Assembly: GCF_000708675.1 (NCBI RefSeq)
Contig: NZ_JELR01000001.1
Location: 992,001 to 1,056,000, forward strand
DNA: 64,000 nt
Direction of reading: 5' to 3'
Source: Microbulbifer sp. HZ11
Lineage (GTDB): Bacteria > Pseudomonadota > Gammaproteobacteria > Pseudomonadales > Cellvibrionaceae
Position numbers and translations under genes: made by a program. Below the pieces are notes generated by a model. It had not been told where the DNA came from, ran no database searches, and was given only the letters and a program-made list of their open reading frames with translations. This document shows positions 48,243 to 58,954 of this stretch, piece by piece; position 1 is the first letter of the stretch; each line of letters opens with the position of its first letter.

Positions 48243-49880
48243 TCAGGCGCTGACTGCTGTTTCCACTTTCTTGAGTTCTTCGTCGCGAAGCTCGCGACGA
48301 AGAATCTTACCGACATTGGTCTTCGGCAAGTCATCGCGGAACTCAATATTTTTTGGCACTTTGTAGGCTGTCATATTTTCACGACAGTAGGCAATGATCT
48401 CTTCTTCAGACAGAGAGCTATCCGCTTTTACCACGAACAGTTTTACGGTCTCGCCGGTTCGCTCATCCGGAATACCAACCGCCGCGGCTTCGGTAACTTT
48501 GGGATGCGCACTGACAATATCTTCGATCTCGTTCGGGTAGACGTTGAATCCGGAGACGATAATCATGTCTTTCTTACGATCCACAATCTTGATGTAACCA
48601 TCGTCCTGGATCACCGCCATATCGCCGGTTTTCAACCACCCTTCTGAATCAATGGTCTCAGCGGTAGCTTCCGGGCGCTCCCAGTAGCCTTTCATTACCT
48701 GAGGGCCGCGTACACACAGTTCCCCCGGGGTATTGTTGGGCAGATCGTTGCCGTTTTCGTCGATCACCTTCACTTCAGTACTTGGCACCGCCTTACCCAC
48801 CGTGCCCAACTGTACCGCTTCTGAAGGATTGAAAGACACAACCGGTGAGGTTTCCGTCATACCGTAACCTTCCGTCACAACGCAGCCAGTCATTTCTTCC
48901 CAGCGCTTGGCCGTATCGCGGGTCAGAGCCATACCACCGGATGCGGTGGTGTGCAGCTTGCTGAAATCGAGATTGGCAAAATCCGGGTTGCGCATCAGGC
49001 CGTTGAACAATGTGTTCAGGCCCACAAACCCGGTAAAACGGACACCCTTGAGGGTCTTCACGAAGGCCGGGATATCGCGCGGGTTAGGAATCAGGATTGA
49101 ATGGTTACCAGTGGCAAACAAGGCCATGCAGTGAATGGTAAACGCGTAAATATGGTACAGCGGCAGAGGCGCAATATAAATTTCCTCGCCCTCTTTCATG
49201 GAATCGCCAAGGGCTTCACGCACCTGTTCCATGTTCGCCACCAGGTTGCGATTGGTCAGCATTGCGCCCTTGGCAACACCAGTGGTACCGCCGGTGTACT
49301 GCAGCACCGCAATATCATCCGGCGTGCGCTGAACGTCCTGGTGCGGCTGCTTGGCACCAGAAGACATGGCGTCGCGGAAATTCACCTGATTGCTGAAGTG
49401 GAAATCCGGAACCATCTTTTTAATGTGCTTGGCAACAGTATTGATCAGCACCCGCTTGAGCGGTGGATGCAGATCAGCAATTTCGGACACGATCACCTGC
49501 TCGACGGAGGTTTCTTCGATCACCGCAGCGGCTGTATCGGCAATATTCGCCAGCACCACCAGCGCCTTGGCCCCGGAGTCATTCAGCTGATGCTTGATTT
49601 CCCGCTGTGTGTACAGCGGATTGGTATTGACCACCACCATACCGGCACGCAGGGCGCCGAATACGGCAACCGGGTACTGCAGAACATTGGGCAGCTGCAC
49701 AGCGACGCAATCGCCGGGCTTGAGGTTGGTGTGGTTCTGAAGATAGGAGGCAAATTGGGCGCTGAGCCGATCAATATCGCCGATGGTGAGCGTTTGCCCA
49801 AGGCAGGTAAATGCCGGGCGCTCTGCATATTTGGCCGTGGCACTGGTAAACACGTCAAGAATGCTGCGTTCGATGTCCAA
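48243..49880 (-). CDS. fadD: Long-chain fatty acid-CoA ligase
   Basis: Activates fatty acids to acyl-CoA with ATP at the inner membrane. It has 545 residues. The AMP-binding P-loop YTGGTTGVAKGAML lies at about 204-217, VTEGYGMTETSPVVSFNP (A5) at about 345, the GWLKTGDMAVIQDDGYIKIVDRKKDMI stretch (A7/A8 with the fatty-acyl-CoA synthetase signature) at about 423-450, and the catalytic Lys in PKTNVGKILRRELR near the end. It starts at a TTG with GGGAG 7 bases upstream. It is monocistronic. No PsrA-like box was found upstream, unlike fadB. Confidence 0.93.
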   Translation of the reverse strand: MDIERSILDVFTSATAKYAERPAFTCLGQTLTIGDIDRLSAQFASYLQNHTNLKPGDCVAVQLPNVLQYPVAVFGALRAGMVVVNTNPLYTQREIKHQLNDSGAKALVVLANIADTAAAVIEETSVEQVIVSEIADLHPPLKRVLINTVAKHIKKMVPDFHFSNQVNFRDAMSSGAKQPHQDVQRTPDDIAVLQYTGGTTGVAKGAMLTNRNLVANMEQVREALGDSMKEGEEIYIAPLPLYHIYAFTIHCMALFATGNHSILIPNPRDIPAFVKTLKGVRFTGFVGLNTLFNGLMRNPDFANLDFSKLHTTASGGMALTRDTAKRWEEMTGCVVTEGYGMTETSPVVSFNPSEAVQLGTVGKAVPSTEVKVIDENGNDLPNNTPGELCVRGPQVMKGYWERPEATAETIDSEGWLKTGDMAVIQDDGYIKIVDRKKDMIIVSGFNVYPNEIEDIVSAHPKVTEAAAVGIPDERTGETVKLFVVKADSSLSEEEIIAYCRENMTAYKVPKNIEFRDDLPKTNVGKILRRELRDEELKKVETAVSA

Positions 49881-50268
49881 CTTGTTTCTCCCAATACTGT
49901 TGTTTTTGTGGTGTCACCCGCCAAACGCGGCCTGCCGCACTCGCAAGAAATCGAGCAGGGACAGTTTCACTAGACTGGCAGATTATCGGCGAGTTCGCGG
50001 ACTGATGATACCTCACCAAGTGATCCAGTCCGTTTATAGTCGAAATCCGCAGTTGTGATCTGAGCAGACGGGCAATTATTGTAAGTTTTGTTAGTTATCT
50101 GGTGAATGTTACTGCGAGAGGCAAATAAGCCGCCTGAATTTCACTAGAAACCCAGAACCGGCAGATTAATAATTATTTTTACGCCAGGTGGTCAACCTGA
50201 CGGGGCCGCATACCCGTTATCGTTCAACGCAGACAATTTTTCTCCTGCAGAGAACAGTGTGACAGTAA
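49881..50268. other. fadD upstream region
   Basis: These 388 bases hold no gene. The part from 50060 to 50200 is AT-rich. I searched for CAAAC/GTTTG-type operators and for a clear -35/-10 and found neither. Confidence 0.5.
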
Positions 50269-50616
50269 TCAATGTACGATGAAAAGATCCGCCAGTGCCG
50301 CTGCCAGTTCACGATTCCCGGTGTAGCGGATATCCCCCAGCAGAAATGCGTGCCGCGCACTCAGCTGGCCGTCGATGATATCCCGCAAGGTATCGTAGGA
50401 CATTTCCAGGTCCAGATCTGGTGCTTTAACCAATCCGGAAACCTGCTCGGCCTCGATAATGAAAGCCTCCCCCTCTGGGCCCTGCTGGTCCACCGCCTTG
50501 CGTTCGACACGCAGGTAGAAATCACTGCCATCCGGCAATCGAAACTGTACTCGAGTGGTCTGAGGCAGACAAGTAAGCAGCCGCAAGCGCTCGAGAATGT
50601 GCGCCGGTAATTGCAT
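50269..50616 (-). CDS. SCP2-like protein
   Basis: The 115-residue cytosolic protein, from the ATG at 50616 (GGAG 5 bases upstream; the frame further up runs through a terminator and is not coding), looks like a sterol-carrier-protein-2 domain: strands with VQFRLPDGSDFYLRVERKAVD and AFIIEAEQVSG, then LDLEMSYDTLRDIIDGQLSARHAFLLGDIRYTGNRELAAALADLF. The D..L..I..G pattern followed by G.I...G is typical of SCP2. SCP2 domains bind lipids or acyl-CoA. It follows the acyl-CoA dehydrogenase gene, which suits a lipid role. Confidence 0.65.
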   Translation of the reverse strand: MQLPAHILERLRLLTCLPQTTRVQFRLPDGSDFYLRVERKAVDQQGPEGEAFIIEAEQVSGLVKAPDLDLEMSYDTLRDIIDGQLSARHAFLLGDIRYTGNRELAAALADLFIVH

Positions 50617-50681
50617 CATCACTCCGCAAATTCGGACATCCGCCATCGGCCGCCATTGGCAAAAAGCGGATTCAAAAACAC

Positions 50682-50711
50682 CGCCGCTGTTACCAGGGGC
50701 GGTGTTTTCCA
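50682..50711 (-). terminator. Rho-independent terminator of the acyl-CoA dehydrogenase gene
   Basis: On the minus strand AACACCGCC pairs with GGCGGTGTT around a 12-base loop and is followed by TTTTTG. It begins 10 bases after the stop codon. Confidence 0.85.
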
Positions 50712-50721
50712 ATCATGTTGC

Positions 50722-52518
50722 TCAGAACGCGAAGTGTTCCGCATCCAGGCTCATGAGGTTGTCGGCGCCGCTCTGCATGGCGCTGGCGTGAGTCGCGGTG
50801 CGCGGCAGAATGCGATCGAAGTAGAAACGTGCGGTGGCGATTTTTGCACGGTAGAAGTCTTCTTCACCGGCACCCGCCTGCAGTTTCTCGTTGGCGATTT
50901 TCGCGGCCTGTGCCCACAGATAGGCTTGCACGGCGTAACCGGAGTACATCAGGTAATCCACGGAAGCTGCGCCGACCTCATCGGGGTTTTCCATGGCCTT
51001 GACACCGACGTTCATAGTGAGCTCACCCCACTCCTTGTTGATTTGCTGAAGCTTGGCAACGTACGGCGCCAGCGCTTCATTATCCACCTCGGCCTGACAG
51101 AATTTGTGCACGATTTTGGTGAACTTACGCAGCAGCTCGCCCTGGCTCATCAGGACCTTACGGCCCAGCAGGTCCAGTGCCTGAATACCGGTAGTACCTT
51201 CGTAGATGGTGGAGATACGGGAGTCGCGAACGTTCTGCTCCATGCCCCACTCGGCGATGTAGCCGTGGCCACCAAAACACTGCAGACCCAGGTTGGCAGA
51301 TTCATAACCGGTCTCGGTCAGGAACGCCTTGGCGATCGGCGTCAGGAACGCGAGCAGGTCGTCGGCGTCTTTACGCTCTTCTTCCGTCTCTGCGGCGTGG
51401 CTGCGGTCAACCTGTTGTGCACACAGCAGTACCAGCATGCGACCGCCTTCAGCGAAGGCTTTCTGGGTCAGCAGCATGCGGCGTACATCCGGATGTACGA
51501 TGATCGGGTCTGCCGCACCTTCCGGGTTTTTCGGGCCACTCAGGGAGCGCATTTGCAGGCGGTCTTTGGCGTAAGCCAGGGACTTCTGGAAGCCCGCTTC
51601 CGCGTGCGCCACGCCCTGCAGGGCAGTACCCAGGCGCGCGGTGTTCATGAAGGTGAACATGCAGTTCAGGCCCTTGTTGGGCGGGCCGATCAGGAAGCCT
51701 TTGGCACCGTCGAAGTTGAGCACCGCGGTGGCATTACCGTGGATACCCATCTTGTGTTCCAGGGAACCACAGGTCACACCGTTGCGTTCGCCCACGGAGC
51801 CGTCGGCATTCGGCAGGAATTTCGGCACGATAAACAGGGAGATACCCTTGGTGCCCGCAGGGGCATCCGGCAGGCGTGCCAGTACGATGTGGACGATGTT
51901 CTCGGCCATATCGTGCTCACCGGCAGAGATAAAGATCTTGGTGCCGCTGATGGCATAGGAGCCGTCGTCGTTGGGCTCGGCCTTGGAGCGCAGGATACCC
52001 AGGTCGGTACCGCAGTGTGGCTCGGTCAGACACATGGTGCCGGTCCAGGTGCCCTCGACCAGCTTGGTCAGGTAGGTTTCTTTCTGCGCATCGGTACCGT
52101 GGGCTTCCAGGGTATTCATTGCGCCGTGGGACAGACCCGGGTACATACCCCAGGACCAGTTGGCAGTACCCACCATCTCGCTCAGGATGGTACCCAGAGA
52201 AGGCGGCAGGCCCTGGCCACCGTGTTCGACTTTGTGCGGCAGGGACGGCCAGCCGGCTTCCACGAACTGCTGGTAGGCTTCCTTGAAGCCATCGGGGGTA
52301 GTGACTTCGCCGTCTTTCCAGGTACAACCCTGCTGGTCGCCGATCTGGTTGATCGGGGCGAGGACGTTCTCACAGAACTTGGCACCCTCTTCCAGGATGG
52401 CATCCACCACGTCGGGGCTCGCATCTTCATAGCCCAGTGCCGCATAGTGCTGATCCCAGTTCAGCAGCTCACGCATGGCGAAACGCATGTCACGCAGCGG
52501 AATTTTGATCTCGCTCAT
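50722..52518 (-). CDS. Acyl-CoA dehydrogenase, long form (FadE/DmdC-like)
   Basis: The 598-residue flavoprotein introduces the trans-2 double bond into acyl-CoA, the first oxidative step of beta-oxidation. An N-terminal helical extension (MSEIKIPLRDMRFAMREL), the ACAD N, middle (TGTMCLTEPHCGTDLGIL; AISGTKIFISAGEHDM) and C-terminal domains (YEGTTGIQALDLLGRKV, the FAD-contact motif) are followed by an extra C-terminal ACAD_C-type domain. The length near 600 places it with DmdC-like and FadE5-like enzymes rather than the 380-residue group. Chain-length preference cannot be read off. With fadD and fadBA it completes the pathway. Confidence 0.9.
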   Translation of the reverse strand: MSEIKIPLRDMRFAMRELLNWDQHYAALGYEDASPDVVDAILEEGAKFCENVLAPINQIGDQQGCTWKDGEVTTPDGFKEAYQQFVEAGWPSLPHKVEHGGQGLPPSLGTILSEMVGTANWSWGMYPGLSHGAMNTLEAHGTDAQKETYLTKLVEGTWTGTMCLTEPHCGTDLGILRSKAEPNDDGSYAISGTKIFISAGEHDMAENIVHIVLARLPDAPAGTKGISLFIVPKFLPNADGSVGERNGVTCGSLEHKMGIHGNATAVLNFDGAKGFLIGPPNKGLNCMFTFMNTARLGTALQGVAHAEAGFQKSLAYAKDRLQMRSLSGPKNPEGAADPIIVHPDVRRMLLTQKAFAEGGRMLVLLCAQQVDRSHAAETEEERKDADDLLAFLTPIAKAFLTETGYESANLGLQCFGGHGYIAEWGMEQNVRDSRISTIYEGTTGIQALDLLGRKVLMSQGELLRKFTKIVHKFCQAEVDNEALAPYVAKLQQINKEWGELTMNVGVKAMENPDEVGAASVDYLMYSGYAVQAYLWAQAAKIANEKLQAGAGEEDFYRAKIATARFYFDRILPRTATHASAMQSGADNLMSLDAEHFAF

Positions 52519-52842
52519 CCTGAATACCCTCTTTAACGATTTTTACACTCGATTTTCGCGCCCACTGCCTACGTCTTGTTCACACCAGGCCGGGCTGCGC
52601 CACGGGAAGCACGGCCAAATGCCGTGACTCAACTATTCGTTTTATTCATATTAGTAGCAAATTACCAATAGTCACTATGGCGAAAAGTGTCCAAAGCACT
52701 AACAAAATACGGCGACGAAATTGCCAGATATCCACTGACGCACAGGTCACGGCTATAGCGAAAAATGGCGAGAATGTCGCTGGCAAGAGGCTGGCATACA
52801 GAAGGGAAACGCGGGGAAAATCCGCCAAGTACGGGGGTACAG
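52519..52842. other. Region between the AraC regulator and acyl-CoA dehydrogenase genes
   Basis: These 324 bases contain no gene. A small hairpin CACGGC / GCCGTG lies near 52610-52627. The AT-rich segment at 52630-52720 probably carries the acyl-CoA dehydrogenase promoter, but no clear boxes or PsrA-like operator were seen. Confidence 0.45.
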
Positions 52843-53931
52843 TCAGGAAGACACCGCCGCTCGCGGGCTTTTACGGTATTCACCGGGAGTTACCCCGGTC
52901 CACTTTTTGAACGCGCGGAAAAAGGCACTCGCTTCGTCAAAGCCAAGCATTTCAGCTATCTGTGTATTCGACAGATCCGGACAGCTCAGATAGTGAAAAG
53001 CCGCTTCCATCCGGCACTCGTCCTTGAGCTTCTGGTAAGAGGTGTTTTCCTGCTGCAATTTACGACGCAGGGTGGTGACGGACATATTCAGACGCTCCGC
53101 CACCGCTTCCGCAGGCGGCATGGATTCGCTCACATCGCGATTGAGAATCGTCTTGACCTTGGTCTTGATGCTGTTGGCATTGCCATCACTGATGACCAGG
53201 TGATAGGGGGCTGTGCGGATAAAATCTTCCACCGTCTGCGGGCTCTGCACTATGGGGTAGTCCAGGTAGCGACTTTCATACTCCAGCGCATTGGCAGGCT
53301 GATCGAACAGCAGCTCGCCGGCCTCACTCTGAGCGAGCGTCTGGAACTCCTCCGGACAGGGAAAAGAAAAATGCAGCTTGGCCAGCGGAATCTCTCGCCC
53401 TACCAGCCAACAGTAAAACCGGTGCCACACCGCCAGGGTGGTACGAATGACTCCCGGTGTGGTTTCGGCGATCAGCTGGTCAAATTCGCCCTCTTTCAGG
53501 GAACTGATCCCTACAATCACCACTTTGTCGCGATCTCCCCGGGAAGACAGCACTGGCTTGACCCGGAAGCCGCGACAGATCTCCATGAATTCCGCGCTAA
53601 GCGTGATCGCCTGACGCACGGTTGCGCAATTCACCACCGTCAGACACAGTAACCGGAATGAGCCCGAGCGCACCCGGCCACCACTGAGCATGCCGAACCA
53701 CTCATCCTGGGCCAACCACATGACCCGCTGATACAAACGGCCGTACTTGATGGCAGAAAATGCCGCCGTATCTTCCAGCTCACCCTCAGAAATATCCACC
53801 GACGCGAGCAACTCTGCCCGATCACAACCGTGCCGGGCCGCTTCGTCCAGCAAGCGCTGGACGTAGGCTATGGGTATACGGATATCGTCACTCTGACCGG
53901 AACTGGAAACCGACGGGCTATCGCTGGCCAT
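52843..53931 (-). CDS. AraC family transcriptional regulator (OruR/ArgR-like)
   Basis: The 362-residue protein has a PF12625-type N-terminal domain at about 20-210 (YVQRLLDEAARHGCDRAELL; GMLSGGRVRSGSFRLLCLTVVNC) and a C-terminal AraC helix-turn-helix at about 265-355 (VAERLNMSVTTLRRKLQQENTSY; IAEMLGFDEASAFFRAFKKWTGVTPGEYR). It lies upstream of the acyl-CoA dehydrogenase gene on the same strand, so a role in lipid catabolism is possible but unproven. It shares architecture with the regulator at 39019. Confidence 0.88.
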   Translation of the reverse strand: MASDSPSVSSSGQSDDIRIPIAYVQRLLDEAARHGCDRAELLASVDISEGELEDTAAFSAIKYGRLYQRVMWLAQDEWFGMLSGGRVRSGSFRLLCLTVVNCATVRQAITLSAEFMEICRGFRVKPVLSSRGDRDKVVIVGISSLKEGEFDQLIAETTPGVIRTTLAVWHRFYCWLVGREIPLAKLHFSFPCPEEFQTLAQSEAGELLFDQPANALEYESRYLDYPIVQSPQTVEDFIRTAPYHLVISDGNANSIKTKVKTILNRDVSESMPPAEAVAERLNMSVTTLRRKLQQENTSYQKLKDECRMEAAFHYLSCPDLSNTQIAEMLGFDEASAFFRAFKKWTGVTPGEYRKSPRAAVSS

Positions 53932-53943
53932 GCTCTGCCTTAC

Positions 53944-54165
53944 CTAGCGGTCGTCGTCACGGCGGTCGTTGCGGCGCCGCAGCCAATTCAGCAACGCACC
54001 AAAACCGAATGCCAGAGTCACAATTACCGCCAGAAATACCAGCATCAACACCAGGTAGCTGAGAACATCCGCCACTGGCAGGTCCCAGCTCCAGATCGCC
54101 GCAGCGATAAACGCGATGCAGGCAAGCACACTGGTAATAAACGAACGGCGGCGTTTCTGGGCCAT
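53944..54165 (-). CDS. Small two-span membrane protein
   Basis: From the ATG at 54165 (MAQKRRRSF) the protein has 73 residues, with two hydrophobic segments (ITSVLACIAFIAAAIWSW; LVLMLVFLAVIVTLAFGFGALLNW) and a strongly basic/acidic tail RRRNDRRDDDR. An in-frame ATG at 54219 adds 18 residues. The stop is 12 bases before the AraC regulator gene, so the two may be co-transcribed. No known family is recognised. Confidence 0.6.
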   Translation of the reverse strand: MAQKRRRSFITSVLACIAFIAAAIWSWDLPVADVLSYLVLMLVFLAVIVTLAFGFGALLNWLRRRNDRRDDDR

Positions 54166-54489
54166 AACAAAACACTTTCGACGGGGAGTGAACGATTGGT
54201 CGACGGATACCGTCGACACTAGGATTCAGGTAGTGCGCAGCGCTTCACGGTGCGTCCGCTAATCCGGTTTTGCCGACTCTCTAATACTATAGGGTTGTAT
54301 TATCAGAGCGATGAATTCTACCGGTTAGCAGGGATTACCTCCGCGAACTGCCAGATTACGTGCAAGACCTGAAAGGTGGGACCGGGCATTCCCGACTCCA
54401 CATGGCGCCGAATCCTGCAGGATTGGTCATGGGCTGTCAACGCAGCCGGCTGGATTGGCACTTCGGCGAACCCGATCTGGGAGAATGCC

Positions 54490-54612
54490 ATGCAAAGACG
54501 ACACCTACTCCGCAAATCAGACAGGTCCACTCTCCGCCGACTTGGAATCTGGGTCGAGTGCATGATGCTGCTCGCGGGTTCGGTATTACTGGGCATCCTG
54601 CTGCTTGCGTAG
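54490..54612 (+). CDS. Possible 40-residue membrane peptide
   Basis: The ATG at 54490 has GGGAG 7 bases upstream and opens a 40-codon frame: a basic N-terminus (MQRRHLLRKSDRSTLRRLG) and one hydrophobic segment (MMLLAGSVLLGILLLA) reaching the stop. This is the usual look of small membrane proteins missed by annotation. It lies in the otherwise empty 54220-54639 gap. No homolog is known to me. Confidence 0.4.
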   Translation: MQRRHLLRKSDRSTLRRLGIWVECMMLLAGSVLLGILLLA

Positions 54613-54639
54613 GCGGCGACCGACCTGCGATACAGGGCG

Positions 54640-56061
54640 TTAGTCGCCCACAATACCGCCCGCACTGAGACGCGCCGGGTCCAGCAGCTTCTCCAGCGTT
54701 TGCCGATCCAGATCGGTCATTTCTTCGGCGACATCCAGCACGGGACGACCGGCGCGATACGCGGCCTTGGCAATCTCCGCTGCCTTGGCATAACCGATGA
54801 CCGGGTTCAGCGCGGTAACCAGAATGGGATTGCGGGCCAGCGCATCCTGCATCCGTGTTGCGTTCACAGTAAAATCACTGATCGCCTTGTCTGCCAGAAT
54901 GCGAGATGCATTTGCCGACAATTGGATACTCTCGAGTAGACTGAACGCTATCAGCGGTAACATCACATTCAATTGGAAATTACCGCTTTGCCCCGCCACG
55001 GCTATAGTGGTGTCATTTCCCATCACTTTTGCCGCCACCATCGCTACCGACTCGGCAATCACCGGGTTGACCTTGCCAGGCATAATACTGCTGCCAGGTT
55101 GCAGCGCCGGCAGCGCAATTTCACCAATCCCCGCTAGCGGCCCACTGTTCATCCAGCGCAGATCGTTGGCAATTTTCATCAGGGCCACCGCCAGGGTTTT
55201 CAGGTGCCCGGATACCTCCACCGCCGTATCCTGACTGGCGATTGCGGCGAAAGCATTGTCCGCGGGGCGCACAGAGATCCCACAGGCTGCGCCGAGTTTA
55301 CGGGCGAACACTTCGGCAAACTGCTCGTGCGCATTCAGACCACTGCCTACCGCAGTCCCTCCCTGAGCAAGCTGCTCCAGGCGGGGCAGTACATCTTCCA
55401 GACGCGAGCGGCACAGCTTTATCTGCGCACTCCAGGCCGAAATTTCCTGCCCCAGGGTGATAGGGACAGCATCCATCAGATGCGTACGCCCGGTCTTTAC
55501 CACAGACGCCAGGTTGTCGGCTTTCTCATCTGACACCTCGCACAGGTGTACTAATGCGGGGAGCAATTGATTTTGAATGGCCAGGAGTGCAGAGAGGTGA
55601 ATCGCGGTCGGAATGACATCGTTACTGCTCTGGCACATATTGACGTGATCGTTCGCGCCAATCTCAACACCGGTTTCTTCACTGGCGAGACGGGCGAGCA
55701 CCTCGTTCACGTTCATGTTGGTACTGGTGCCGGACCCCGTCTGGAAAACGTCCACAGGAAACTGACGCTGATAGTGGGCGTCCGTCAGGTTGTCACAGGC
55801 CTGAATAATCGCGCGGGCCCTCTCCTCATCGAGAATACCGAGGGTCTGGTTTGTCTCCGCAGCAGCACGCTTGATGGCCACCACGGCGCGTAAAAATGAC
55901 GCGGGGAGCACATGATCACTGACGGGAAAGTTGTCGACAGCACGCTGAGTCTGCGCGCCGTACAAAGCATCTTCTGGAACGCGAATTTCACCGAGACTGT
56001 CTTTTTCGACCCGAAAAGCTCCGGCGCTCTCGGTTGGATTGTCGAGGGGCGGCTTGCGCAC
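54640..56061 (-). CDS. fumC: Class II fumarate hydratase
   Basis: Oxygen-stable, iron-free fumarase of the TCA cycle, acting as a tetramer. It has 473 residues. Motifs are TGSGTSTNMNVNEV, QSSNDVIPTAIH, TGRTHLMDAVPITLG and the signature GSSIMPGKVNP. The start is set at a GTG (56059-56061): a textbook AGGAGGT lies 8 bases upstream, and this gives MRKPPLDNP before the homologous FRVEKDSLGEI. The frame extends eight codons further to another GTG, but there the AGGAGG would be inside the gene. Confidence 0.93.
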   Translation of the reverse strand: MRKPPLDNPTESAGAFRVEKDSLGEIRVPEDALYGAQTQRAVDNFPVSDHVLPASFLRAVVAIKRAAAETNQTLGILDEERARAIIQACDNLTDAHYQRQFPVDVFQTGSGTSTNMNVNEVLARLASEETGVEIGANDHVNMCQSSNDVIPTAIHLSALLAIQNQLLPALVHLCEVSDEKADNLASVVKTGRTHLMDAVPITLGQEISAWSAQIKLCRSRLEDVLPRLEQLAQGGTAVGSGLNAHEQFAEVFARKLGAACGISVRPADNAFAAIASQDTAVEVSGHLKTLAVALMKIANDLRWMNSGPLAGIGEIALPALQPGSSIMPGKVNPVIAESVAMVAAKVMGNDTTIAVAGQSGNFQLNVMLPLIAFSLLESIQLSANASRILADKAISDFTVNATRMQDALARNPILVTALNPVIGYAKAAEIAKAAYRAGRPVLDVAEEMTDLDRQTLEKLLDPARLSAGGIVGD

Positions 56062-56194
56062 GGCGCAGGACCTCCTGGAAAACACAGGTAAAAAGAAAGA
56101 GGAACCGGTGCAGGCACCGGGAGAGATCAGTTACAGGGTAATGTGTGGTGGTGGGACTTGGCAATCAGCTGGAAGGTGGCACAGGCCCGTACGG

Positions 56195-56629
56195 TCACAC
56201 GCTGACTCGCCCTTCCTGGGTCCATTCACAACGCACCTGCATATCGCCGCTGCCGGGCTCATGAAACAGACCTGCCGCCTCCCAGTTAAACGAGTGGGTG
56301 CCGGAGAGCTCTGTTTCCAGGTGGACCGTGGCAGAAACCCAGTACATGCTGCGCAACAGCTCTTCGAACTTCTGGATCCAGTGATTCCATTCATACTCAA
56401 CGGCGCGATAGGAGGCACCGAAATGGATGACGTCTGTCTGATACTGGGATTGTTTGACCTTGATCGTAGGGATCGAAAACATATCGCGGCACAGGAACGG
56501 CCACTCGTCCGCGCTGGGCAGCGCCAGCACGGCTTCGCGGTTGACCCGGCGGCGATCGCTGCTGCCTGCCAGGCTGTTGCTGTCTTTGATACAGCCGTAA
56601 ACGATTGATTCCTGATCGCCCTGAATCAC
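56195..56629 (-). CDS. Conserved hypothetical protein
   Basis: The 144-residue soluble protein has no signal peptide. Stretches such as MIQGDQESIVYGCIKDS, ADEWPFLCRDMFSIP, VIHFGASYRAVEYEWNHWIQKFEELLRSMYWVSATVHLETELSGTH and WEAAG are of the kind I associate with pseudomonad hypothetical proteins. No catalytic motif stands out. It lies between ligA and fumC, well separated from both (133 and 150 bases). Confidence 0.7.
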   Translation of the reverse strand: MIQGDQESIVYGCIKDSNSLAGSSDRRRVNREAVLALPSADEWPFLCRDMFSIPTIKVKQSQYQTDVIHFGASYRAVEYEWNHWIQKFEELLRSMYWVSATVHLETELSGTHSFNWEAAGLFHEPGSGDMQVRCEWTQEGRVSV

Positions 56630-56779
56630 GCTGCGCTAACCCCTACGCTTCCCCCGCAGCACAGATGTGTTGTCGGGCCAATTCAATTAATGCTCCGCCA
56701 ACTGTAACGGCGTGACCGGGATAATTCTACTGCCAGATGCGGGCAAATTTTCGACCCGATCGCATTTCACGCAGTTCGT

Positions 56780-58903
<2,124 letters not shown>

Positions 58904-58954
58904 TCATCACGAGGTTTGTTCGCCAGCAGGGCAGACTCCTACAACAAAAAAAGA

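Noticed and set aside
50617..50712. N-terminal extension of the SCP2-like gene
   Set aside because: It would run through the terminator of the upstream acyl-CoA dehydrogenase gene, and a good ribosome binding site lies at 50616.
50611..52536. 641-codon plus-strand frame antisense to the acyl-CoA dehydrogenase gene
   Set aside because: A mirror of a strongly coding gene with the same His/Gln/Val-rich bias; no domain and no ribosome binding site.
54376..54489. Upstream extension of the 40-residue peptide (38 more codons)
   Set aside because: The added residues are unlike any export or cytosolic sequence and have no ribosome binding site; the internal ATG at 54490 has one.
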